Below the pieces are notes generated by a model. The model saw only the letters and a program-made list of their open reading frames with translations, was not told the DNA's origin and did no database searches. 60,060 nt of DNA from Bacteroidales bacterium (GTDB lineage: Bacteria; Bacteroidota; Bacteroidia; Bacteroidales; Bacteroidaceae), in NCBI GenBank assembly GCA_015060965.1, contig SUXN01000014.1, forward strand, positions 1 to 60,060. The letters run 5' to 3'. The translations under genes were made by a program, and so were the position numbers. This document shows, piece by piece, positions 25,140-33,757 of the stretch; the stretch's first letter is position 1, and each line of letters opens with the position of its first letter.

Positions 25140-26443
25140 CTCCATGTAAGGTGTATCACCTCTTTTGTTGATTCCTTTATACAGAAAGGTGAAGCAGGGC
25201 GTTCATTGACAAGCCATACTATTGTGCCGCCTGCATCTGTGACAACAAGTTGCTGTTCCTTTTCGGCTGTACTCCTCTTCTTGTCGGTGAGGTAGTCGCT
25301 CACAAGCTTTGTGCCGCGCATACCAAAGGGTGCAAAGCGGTCGCCTTGTTTTACTGTACGCAAGGTCAGCGGTAGTTTAAGGCTGTCCATGTCAAGGTAT
25401 ACACTGTTCCTTTCTCTTGGGATGTTGCCGTCAAAGGGGTGTGTTGACAACTGTAATGTACCTGTGGGTGTATTCACGCTTCCTTCTTGTGGCAATATTC
25501 CGTAGTATGGCTCCTTTCCTGATTGTGGCAGTATGGTTAGTGAACCGCGCTCCTTGACGACACGCCAGCTGCCGTTGGTAATCTCGCGGCAACCGTCGCT
25601 GTCGAGTGCGTCATATATATTACCAATCTGTGTGCTGTTGAACCCGAGCGGTGAGAGAATCTCGTGCAACACTGTTGCCGGGGAAATCTCTCTCTTCAAG
25701 GCTTCAATGTCAATACAGTTCTCATTCTTAACCCTTTCCGTGGCTTCTGCAACCGCCTGGCTGTATATAAGCTCGGCCTCGGCAATCCTTTGTGCCGTTG
25801 CTGCAAGGCTGTCAAGTATTGAGGGGTTTATCTCCGCAAGTTTCGGGATGACTTCAAGCCTTATCTTGTTGCGTGTATAGTCGGTTGTGAGGTTGGTACT
25901 GTCTGTGACAAACTTCTCGCCCCGCCATTCGAGGTAGTCGATGATGTCAGCACGTCCCACGCATAGCAGCGGGCGTACTATGTTGCCGTTCCTGGGTTGA
26001 ATGCCTCGTAGCCCTTTGATGCCTGTGCCGCGTATGAGGTTCAGGAGTACCGTCTCGGCCGAGTCGTCGCGGTGGTGTGCAACGGCAATCGCCTCTGCCC
26101 CGGAGGAGGATCTAAGCTCCTCGAACAGCTTGTAGCGTAGCTCGCGGGCTGCCATCTCAATGGATATTCCATGCGCTTTGGCATGAGCGGTGGTGTCAAA
26201 GTGTGTTATGTTAAGCTTTACCTCTTTCTTCTCACACAATTGCTTTACGAAAGCCTCGTCACGGTCGCTCTCTGTGCCGCGCAGGTGAAAGTTGCAATGT
26301 ACAGCTTCGCAACGGTAGCCCAACTTAAGGAGTGCAACGAGCAGGGCAACGGAATCTGCTCCGCCGCTTAATGCTACAAGGACCTTAGCTCCCGGTGAGA
26401 GCAAGTTGTGCCTTGAGATGAAACTTTCTACCTTGTGTATCAT
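25127..26443 (-). CDS. tilS: tRNA(Ile)-lysidine synthetase
   Basis: The 438-residue protein has the N-terminal PP-loop ATPase domain with VALSGGADSVALLVAL (residues about 25-40). HCNFHLRGTESDRDE, AVAHHRDDSAETVLLNLIRGTG and TRNKIRLEVIPKLAEINP are hallmark TilS motifs. The C-terminal part carries the substrate-binding domains (QGDRFAPFGMRGTKLVSDYLTDKK). The enzyme attaches lysine to C34 of the CAU-anticodon tRNA-Ile so that it reads AUA codons. The start is the ATG at 26443, just after a TATCTTCG box; an alternative GTG at 26452 is in frame. Confidence 0.96.
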   Translation of the reverse strand: MIHKVESFISRHNLLSPGAKVLVALSGGADSVALLVALLKLGYRCEAVHCNFHLRGTESDRDEAFVKQLCEKKEVKLNITHFDTTAHAKAHGISIEMAARELRYKLFEELRSSSGAEAIAVAHHRDDSAETVLLNLIRGTGIKGLRGIQPRNGNIVRPLLCVGRADIIDYLEWRGEKFVTDSTNLTTDYTRNKIRLEVIPKLAEINPSILDSLAATAQRIAEAELIYSQAVAEATERVKNENCIDIEALKREISPATVLHEILSPLGFNSTQIGNIYDALDSDGCREITNGSWRVVKERGSLTILPQSGKEPYYGILPQEGSVNTPTGTLQLSTHPFDGNIPRERNSVYLDMDSLKLPLTLRTVKQGDRFAPFGMRGTKLVSDYLTDKKRSTAEKEQQLVVTDAGGTIVWLVNERPASPFCIKESTKEVIHLTWRKKI

Positions 26444-26454
26444 GATTTTCACTG

Positions 26455-26462
26455 CGAAGATA
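26455..26462 (-). promoter_or_regulatory. -7 box of the tilS promoter
   Basis: TATCTTCG on the minus strand, only 11 bases before the tilS ATG, implies a very short leader. No clear TTTG lies 19-20 bases upstream. Confidence 0.45.
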
Positions 26463-26544
26463 TGATTTTAAAGCTGATTATATGTGTAAATGTTTGAATA
26501 ATTGCCCAAAAAGGGCTTAAAAATGTAAAAAAGGGGCATCTTTG

Positions 26545-26575
26545 TTTGTTCTTCACAAAAAATGTCTTACCTTTG
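26545..26575 (+). promoter_or_regulatory. Promoter of tRNA-Cys
   Basis: TTTG (26545-26548), 19 bases, then TACCTTTG (26568-26575). It is an exact consensus match with the same TACCTTTG box as the other two tRNA promoters here. Confidence 0.85.
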
Positions 26576-26592
26576 TCATCGCTAATGCAACC

Positions 26593-26664
26593 GGTACCTT
26601 GGATGAGTGGCTTAGTCAGCGGTCTGCAAAACCGTGTACGGCGGTTCGAATCCGCCAGGTACCT
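26593..26664 (+). tRNA. tRNA-Cys (anticodon GCA)
   Basis: A full cloverleaf is present. The acceptor GGTACCT pairs with AGGTACC, and the discriminator is T as expected for Cys. The anticodon stem GCGGT/ACCGT has loop CTGCAAA giving GCA, and the T-arm is GGCGG-TTCGAAT-CCGCC. CCA is not encoded. A terminator-like hairpin follows after 2 bases and then a nitroreductase gene. Confidence 0.96.
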
Positions 26665-26666
26665 CA

Positions 26667-26698
26667 AAGAGCCTCAGTTATCTGGGGCTCTTTTTTAT
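26667..26698 (+). terminator. Terminator after tRNA-Cys
   Basis: An 11-bp stem with one U-G pair and the loop TTAT is followed by six T residues. It lies 18 bases before the nitroreductase ATG, so it also stands between that gene and the only visible promoter. Confidence 0.82.
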
Positions 26699-26716
26699 TT
26701 CCCAAAACTATTTGAT

Positions 26717-27352
26717 ATGGCAGACAACTACCTTGAGAAGAAGATGGAGCAGCATCGTGCTGCTGCCGGCATACAAGGGACAAAGAACAAGAACTCTCTT
26801 GCTGTGCTTCTGGTGCGTAACCGCAGTACCCGGGGGTATGACACCTCTTTTGTTGTGCGAGCCGACCAGCTGCGCAGGATTGTGTCGGTGAATGCAAAGG
26901 TTGCCTCGGCGCGCAACAGGCAGGCTCTGCGTTTTCGCCTTGTGACAGCCGATGAGGCTCAAAAGGTGCTTCCTCACATATCGATGGGTGCGGCTTTGAG
27001 CGGGATGCAACTGCCGCTGCCGGGGATGGAGCCTAATGCGTTCATTATCGTCTGTTCGTCAATAGCTCCGCGCACAAGCACTTACATTGACCTCGGGATA
27101 TCTGTGCAGAGTATGCTACTGCAGGCTACGGAGATTGGTCTAAACGGGCTCTGCATCCTCTCTTTCGATAAGGAAAGGATTATGGAGACGCTCGCTCTTT
27201 CCCTTGAGCCGCTGATGGTGGTTGCTATAGGCAAGAGTGCCGAGAAGCACTCTCTTGTCGAGATTTCTGCCGATGAGCCGCATGATTATTACCGCAACGG
27301 TGGGGTACATTATGTGCCGAAGGTGCGCGTGGATGATTTGATAATCAAATGA
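26717..27352 (+). CDS. Nitroreductase-family protein
   Basis: The 211-residue protein has an FMN-binding nitroreductase fold: RSTRGYDTSFV near the start (usual RRSVR-type phosphate contact), SARNRQALRFRLVT, YIDLGISVQSMLLQATEIGLNGLCI (dimer helix) and a C-terminal VVAIGKSAEKHSLVE strand. These enzymes use NAD(P)H to reduce nitro, quinone or related groups; the substrate is unknown. I start it at the ATG at 26717. An in-frame start upstream would translate through the tRNA-Cys gene, which is not credible. Its TGA overlaps the next ATG (ATGA). Confidence 0.85.
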   Translation: MADNYLEKKMEQHRAAAGIQGTKNKNSLAVLLVRNRSTRGYDTSFVVRADQLRRIVSVNAKVASARNRQALRFRLVTADEAQKVLPHISMGAALSGMQLPLPGMEPNAFIIVCSSIAPRTSTYIDLGISVQSMLLQATEIGLNGLCILSFDKERIMETLALSLEPLMVVAIGKSAEKHSLVEISADEPHDYYRNGGVHYVPKVRVDDLIIK

Positions 27353-28464
27353 AACAATATATGAAAAAGGGTGAACGTCTGCTGTCGCTCGATGCTTTGC
27401 GCGGCTTTGATATGTTCTTTATCATGGGCGGCGGCTCGTTGCTGCTTGCCGTTGCATCTTTCCTGCCGGCCGATTGTGCCGCTGTGTTTGCCGAGCAGTT
27501 GGGGCACAAGGAGTGGCACGGCCTTGCTTTCTATGACCTTATATTCCCGCTCTTTCTCTTTCTGGCGGGTGTGTCGTTCCCGTTCTCTCTGGACAAGCAG
27601 CTCTCTGCAGGCAAGGACAGGGCTTCCGTCTCGCTCAAATGTGTCAGGCGTGGTCTCATGCTTGTCCTGCTCGGCGTGCTCTACAATGGTCTGCTGCAGC
27701 TTGACTTCGAGAATCTGCGCTATGCCAGTGTGCTCGGCAGGATTGGCTCTGCCTGGATGATTGCTTCACTTCTCTACCTGTGGATGGGCAAGAGGGTCGC
27801 GGCATTTGTCTCTGTGGCGCTGTTGCTTGGCTACTGGGCCCTGTTGGCGCTTGTTACTGCGCCCGATGCCCCTGCGGGAGCCTCCTGTTTCTCCATGGAG
27901 GGATGCGTTGTGGGGTATGTCGACAGGCTCCTGTTGCCAGGAAGGCTTCATCTGGGTGTTCATGACCCCGAGGGTCTGCTCTCTACTTTCCCGGCAGTGG
28001 TCACAGCCATGGCGGGTATATTCACGGGTGAGTATGTGCGCACAAGCTCCAGTTCGGGCTACCGCAAGGCTCTTTCTATGGCTGTTGCTGCCGTCGCATT
28101 GCTTGCTGTAGGTTACTTGTGGGACAATCTGTTCCCTGTGAACAAGAACTTGTGGACAAGTTCCTTTGTGTGCTGTGCAGCCGGCTGGTCGCTGTTGTTG
28201 TTCGCGCTGTTCTATCTTGTGGTGGACGTGCTCGGGTGGCGACGTTGGACCTTCTTCTTCCGTGTAATAGGCATGAATTCCATTACGATTTACCTTGCGC
28301 AGCAGTTCCTTGACTTCTACAAGCCTGTGGAGACGTTCTTCGGCGGTGTTCTTGCTCTGTTGCCCGAGCGCCTCTATCCGTCGGCCTACTGGCTGTCTTA
28401 CGTGCTTGTGTGCTGGATTTTCCTGTATATACTGTACCGTAACAAGATATTCCTGAAAGTGTAA
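27349..28464 (+). CDS. Membrane acyltransferase-like protein (DUF5009/HGSNAT-type)
   Basis: The 371-residue protein starts with the conserved RLLSLDALRGFDMFFIMGGG motif of the COG4299/DUF5009 group related to heparan-alpha-glucosaminide N-acetyltransferase. It has about ten hydrophobic helices. Other conserved stretches are FYDLIFPLFLFLAGVSFPFS, LGRIGSAWMIASLLYL and RVIGMNSITIYLAQQFLDFY. Such proteins may move acyl groups across the membrane onto envelope sugars; the substrate is unknown. It overlaps the nitroreductase stop by 4 bases, so the two are probably translationally coupled. Confidence 0.82.
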   Translation: MKQYMKKGERLLSLDALRGFDMFFIMGGGSLLLAVASFLPADCAAVFAEQLGHKEWHGLAFYDLIFPLFLFLAGVSFPFSLDKQLSAGKDRASVSLKCVRRGLMLVLLGVLYNGLLQLDFENLRYASVLGRIGSAWMIASLLYLWMGKRVAAFVSVALLLGYWALLALVTAPDAPAGASCFSMEGCVVGYVDRLLLPGRLHLGVHDPEGLLSTFPAVVTAMAGIFTGEYVRTSSSSGYRKALSMAVAAVALLAVGYLWDNLFPVNKNLWTSSFVCCAAGWSLLLFALFYLVVDVLGWRRWTFFFRVIGMNSITIYLAQQFLDFYKPVETFFGGVLALLPERLYPSAYWLSYVLVCWIFLYILYRNKIFLKV

Positions 28465-28470
28465 TAAATG

Positions 28471-28522
28471 TATATAATAACAGTGGGGAACAATTCAAAT
28501 TGTTCCCCACTGTTATTATATA
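28471..28522. terminator. Bidirectional terminator between the membrane acyltransferase-like gene and gyrB
   Basis: A 25-bp perfect stem (28471-28495 with 28498-28522) has two bases between the arms. It lies 6 bases from each of two convergent genes. The outer stem is A/T-rich, so U-rich tracts end the hairpin on both strands. Confidence 0.88.
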
Positions 28523-28528
28523 ATGCCA

Positions 28529-30505
<1,977 letters not shown>

Positions 30506-30519
30506 TCAAATAAACTGAA

Positions 30520-30550
30520 CAAAGTTAATAAAAATCGGCTTATTCGGCAA
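30520..30550 (-). promoter_or_regulatory. Promoter of gyrB
   Basis: On the minus strand the sequence is TTG (30548-30550), 20 bases, then TAACTTTG (30520-30527). A 9-bp inverted repeat (30493-30501 and 30530-30538) flanks the -7 box. Confidence 0.7.
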
Positions 30551-30639
30551 GTGATTTTTGCTAAAAAGAAGTGCTGTTGTGATACTTTTTTCCTTTGGTT
30601 TTTCTATGATTTCGTTTGCGCTTCAAGTATCTACAACAC

Positions 30640-30664
30640 GAAAAGGCTGGATGTAAATCCAGCC
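30640..30664 (-). terminator. Terminator of rpsT
   Basis: A 7-bp G/C-rich stem (30645-30651 with 30658-30664) has a 6-base loop. It is followed on the minus strand by TTTT and lies 31 bases past the rpsT stop. Confidence 0.8.
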
Positions 30665-30694
30665 TCCTGTTCGGTAAATATAATGTTTTGAAAT

Positions 30695-30949
30695 TTAGGC
30701 TAACTTAGCGATTCTGGCGCACAAACCTGACTTGAGGTTTGCAGCCTTGTTCTTGTGGATAAGACCACGTTTAGCCATTCTGTCAAGCATCTTCTGCACC
30801 TCAGGGAACTTAGCCAAAGCCTCGTTCTTGTCTGTAATTGCGCGGAGGCCGCGAACTGCAGAACGCATGTTTTTACCAAAGTAACGATTCTGAAGATTTC
30901 TCTTCTCAGTCTGTCTGATTCTCTTAAGTGATGATTTGTGGTTTGCCAT
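30695..30949 (-). CDS. rpsT: 30S ribosomal protein S20
   Basis: The 84-residue protein is normal size. It has the typical basic start [26 protein letters not shown] (shown here only as a description of the S20 N-terminus), AVRGLRAI and the [20 protein letters not shown]-terminal segment. S20 binds 16S rRNA early in small-subunit assembly. Only 29 bases separate it from the upstream tRNA-Glu and I see no promoter in that gap, so it is probably transcribed from the tRNA promoter at 31111-31141. Confidence 0.97.
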   Translation of the reverse strand: MANHKSSLKRIRQTEKRNLQNRYFGKNMRSAVRGLRAITDKNEALAKFPEVQKMLDRMAKRGLIHKNKAANLKSGLCARIAKLA

Positions 30950-30978
30950 CTCTTTATAAATGTTTTTAGTTTTAATTG

Positions 30979-31050
30979 TAGCCCATAGGGGAATCGAACC
31001 CCTCTTTCAAGAATGAAAATCTTGCGTCCTAGCCGATAGACGAATGGGCC
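30979..31050 (-). tRNA. tRNA-Glu (anticodon TTC)
   Basis: On the minus strand a full cloverleaf forms. Acceptor GGCCCAT pairs with ATGGGCT (first pair G-U), and the discriminator is A. The anticodon stem CAAGA/TCTTG has loop TTTTCAT giving TTC, and the T-arm is AGGGG-TTCGATT-CCCCT. CCA is not encoded. rpsT follows 29 bases downstream with no terminator between. Confidence 0.96.
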
Positions 31051-31110
31051 TGACCTTGCCAAAACCCCTTTTGAGGGTGTCCAAACAGTGTATGGTGGCT
31101 AAAGCGAATG

Positions 31111-31141
31111 CAAAGGTAAAACCTTTTTTTGAATTGACAAA
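31111..31141 (-). promoter_or_regulatory. Promoter of tRNA-Glu and rpsT
   Basis: On the minus strand the sequence is TTTG (31138-31141), 19 bases, then TACCTTTG (31111-31118), an exact consensus. The start region CATTCGCTTT matches that of tRNA-Asp except at one base. Confidence 0.85.
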
Positions 31142-31198
31142 GAATTTGCGGGATTTTTTGTAAATTTGCCTCCTGCAAGGAGTTAATGTAACAGGTTT

Positions 31199-31924
31199 AT
31201 GGTTGAAAAATTCGAAGGAATTGTCCTGAGGACGTTAAAATACAGCGACAGTCTGATGATTGCCGACATATATACCCGTTCGCGCGGGCGTCTCTCTTTC
31301 CTTGTCCCTGTATCGCACAGCAGGCGTAGCCGTGTGCGCAGCGTGCTCTTCCAGCCTCTTTCAATGCTCTCTTTCACTGCTTCCTACAAGTGCGGAAAAT
31401 CCCTTTCGCGCATCTCCGAGGTACAGCCCTACCAGATGTACTCTTCAATAGGGTGCGACGTCGTAAAATCCTCAATTGCGCTTTATCTGTCGGAACTGCT
31501 CACCTACTCGTTGCGCGAGGAGGGCGGTGACGAGTCTCTGTTCAATTTCCTTGACCGCTCGTTCACTCTCTTCGACAATCTTGAGAACGGCTTTGCCGAT
31601 TTTCATCTTGTATTTATGGTGCAACTGCTGCGCTATCTTGGAATATATCCCAATATCGAGGATTACAACCAACGCTGCTATATCGACCTCAGGCAGGGTT
31701 GCGCAGTCAATGAGCATCCTCTGCACGGTGACTTCCTGATGCCGCAGGACGCGGCCCCGTTTGTGGAGCTGTTGCGGACGGGCTACGATACCATGCACCG
31801 CCTCTCCTTAAACAGAGGATTGCGGGGCATGTACCTCGCAATCCTGTCCGACTATTACCGTCTGCATATCCCCGACTTCCCGCAGTTGAGGTCGGCCGAG
31901 GTGCTGCGCGAACTGTTCGATTAG
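31199..31924 (+). CDS. recO: DNA repair protein RecO
   Basis: The 241-residue protein has the N-terminal OB-fold FEGIVLRTLKYSDSLMIADIYTRSRGRLSFLV typical of RecO (given in part). A helical body follows with LYLSELLTYSLREEGGDESLFNFLDRSF-type helices and the C-terminal LRGMYLAILSDYYRLHIPDF segment. It anneals DNA strands and works with RecR to load RecA. A TAAATTTG box at 31161-31168 may be its -7 element. Its stop codon overlaps that of the convergent yqeY-like gene. Confidence 0.92.
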   Translation: MVEKFEGIVLRTLKYSDSLMIADIYTRSRGRLSFLVPVSHSRRSRVRSVLFQPLSMLSFTASYKCGKSLSRISEVQPYQMYSSIGCDVVKSSIALYLSELLTYSLREEGGDESLFNFLDRSFTLFDNLENGFADFHLVFMVQLLRYLGIYPNIEDYNQRCYIDLRQGCAVNEHPLHGDFLMPQDAAPFVELLRTGYDTMHRLSLNRGLRGMYLAILSDYYRLHIPDFPQLRSAEVLRELFD

Positions 31925-32373
31925 TTGTTGAGCAGCTGCTTGACGATAGTTGATATTACCCTGCCTTCGGCCTTTCCTGCAAGCTGCTTTGTGGCAACGC
32001 CCATTACCTTGCCCATGTCCTGTGGCCCTGCAGCGCCTGTCTGTGCAATAATCTCCCTTAGGGCTGCCGCAATCTCCTCCTCGCTCATCTGCTTGGGGAG
32101 GTATTTCTCCATGACTGCTACCTGTGCCAGTTCCTCTGCCGCGAGCTCGGGGCGGTTCTGGCTGCTGTAGAGCTCTGCCGACTCCTTACCCTGCTTTGCG
32201 AGTTTCTGTATGAGCTTTATTGCTGTCTCGTCACTCACGGTGTCATTTGCACCCGGTGCTGTCTTTGCCTCAAGAAGAACCTTCTTGATGTTGCGGAGGG
32301 TGTCGAGGGCAACCTTGTCCTTTGCCTTCATGGCCTCCTTGATGTCATTGCTGATAATGTCGAAAAGTTCCAT
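31921..32373 (-). CDS. yqeY: GatB/YqeY-domain protein
   Basis: The 150-residue protein is the usual length for YqeY: IKEAMKAKDKVALDTLRNIKK, AKQGKESAELY, PELAAEELAQVAVMEKYLPKQMSEEE and a C-terminal PQDMGKVMGVATKQLAGKAEGRVIS segment as in the GatB tail. The GatB tail domain contacts tRNA during amidation; the free-standing protein's role is not settled. I start it at the ATG at 32373, one base after the ftsZ stop; a longer frame would overlap ftsZ. It is the last gene of the division cluster transcript. Confidence 0.88.
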   Translation of the reverse strand: MELFDIISNDIKEAMKAKDKVALDTLRNIKKVLLEAKTAPGANDTVSDETAIKLIQKLAKQGKESAELYSSQNRPELAAEELAQVAVMEKYLPKQMSEEEIAAALREIIAQTGAAGPQDMGKVMGVATKQLAGKAEGRVISTIVKQLLNN

Positions 32374-32374
32374 A

Positions 32375-33754
32375 TTATTCTTCGTTTTCTGTATTGTTGT
32401 CATCATTGTTTTCTGCGGGCTCAGCCTCTCTGTTCTCTTCAACAACATTTGTATCCGCTTGTTCGGGAGACTCCTCCTTTGGCAGTGCGCCTACAATGTT
32501 CATGATCTTCTCCAGCTCCATGGCGCTGCGCTTGTATGTGGGCGAGTTGTCGAGAGCCTCAAGGAACTCGTCGTTGTACATCTCATCACCTTTGAAGATG
32601 TATACCTTGTACTCGGGCTTGTAGAAGACGCCTAACATCTGGTCGAGCTTCTTGTTCTCCTGCTCGCGTTTTTCCTGCTCCTCGCGTGACATCTGTTCCT
32701 CTTTCTCCTGCTCTTTCTTTATAACAGGCTCCATGCCTGGGATGTCCTTCATGCCGAAGCCGGTGGCGAGCACGGTTACCTTTACGGCACCCTCCTCGAG
32801 GTTGTGGTCCTTGCTGTAGCCCCAGATGAGCTCGATGTCCTCCTCCTGGAACTGTGCCATGAACGACTCTACCTCGGCCATCTCCTCAATGCGGATGGGG
32901 TCGTTGGGGTTCTCGTATATATTGAAGAGGATTTTCTTTGACTTGTAGATGTCGTTGTCGTTGAGCAGGGGAGAGTGCAGGGCACTGCGGAAAGCGCGTG
33001 AAACGCGCATATCGCCCTTCTCGATGCCGTAGCTCATGATTGCCACTCCGCCGTCCTTAAGAATCTTCCTCACATCGCGGAAGTCGAGGTTGATGGTACC
33101 GCGTGCGGTGATGATCTCGGCAATACTTTTTGTCGCTGTTGTCAGCACGTCATCGACAAGGTGGAAGCCCTCTGTCACATTCAGTTTCGGGAACATATCG
33201 ATAAGGCGCTGGTTATTGATTACCAGCAAAGCATCGACATGCTTCGATATCTCTATTACACCCTTGAGTGCCTGCTTTATCTTTCCGGTCATCTCGAACT
33301 TGAAAGGTATTGTAACGATACCTACGGTGAGAATACCCAGGTTCTTGGCAATCTCGGCCACTACCGGTGCTGCACCGGTACCTGTACCGCCTCCCATTCC
33401 GGCTGTGATGAATGCCATCTTTGTGCCGTCGTTGAAAAGACGCTCAATCTCCTCACGGCTCTCCTCGGCAGCCTTGCGGGCCACTTCGGGGTCGTTGCCG
33501 GCGCCAAGTCCTTCGGTTATCTCAAGTCCCAGCTGCACCTTCTTGGGGATGGGTGAGTTCTGCATTGCCTGCATATCGGTGTTACATACCGCAAATGATA
33601 CATTGTGTATGCCCTTGCGGTACATGTTGTGTACGGCATTGCTGCCACCGCCACCTACGCCGACAACCTTTATTATTCTGGGGCACTCGGTGGGTATTGC
33701 AAATGGTAATATTTTTTTTACCGGTTCTTCCATATTCGTACTGTTTTGTATCAT
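32375..33754 (-). CDS. ftsZ: Cell division protein FtsZ
   Basis: The 459-residue protein has the tubulin-like GTPase domain (about 20-330) with VGGGGSNAVHNMY, the GTP signature AGMGGGTGTGAAP and the T7-loop region NLDFRDVRKIL. A charged Glu/Lys/Gln-rich linker follows (about 340-370). A conserved segment LEALDNSPTYKRS looks like the C-terminal peptide that binds FtsA. Unusually, about 50 residues follow it, ending in a Glu/Asp/Asn-rich tail. FtsZ polymers form the division ring. It lies 3 bases after ftsA. Confidence 0.97.
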   Translation of the reverse strand: MIQNSTNMEEPVKKILPFAIPTECPRIIKVVGVGGGGSNAVHNMYRKGIHNVSFAVCNTDMQAMQNSPIPKKVQLGLEITEGLGAGNDPEVARKAAEESREEIERLFNDGTKMAFITAGMGGGTGTGAAPVVAEIAKNLGILTVGIVTIPFKFEMTGKIKQALKGVIEISKHVDALLVINNQRLIDMFPKLNVTEGFHLVDDVLTTATKSIAEIITARGTINLDFRDVRKILKDGGVAIMSYGIEKGDMRVSRAFRSALHSPLLNDNDIYKSKKILFNIYENPNDPIRIEEMAEVESFMAQFQEEDIELIWGYSKDHNLEEGAVKVTVLATGFGMKDIPGMEPVIKKEQEKEEQMSREEQEKREQENKKLDQMLGVFYKPEYKVYIFKGDEMYNDEFLEALDNSPTYKRSAMELEKIMNIVGALPKEESPEQADTNVVEENREAEPAENNDDNNTENEE

Positions 33755-33757
33755 CTG

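Noticed and set aside
26546..26716. An N-terminal extension of the nitroreductase reading through tRNA-Cys
   Set aside because: It would translate a tRNA gene and its terminator; the family start is at 26717.
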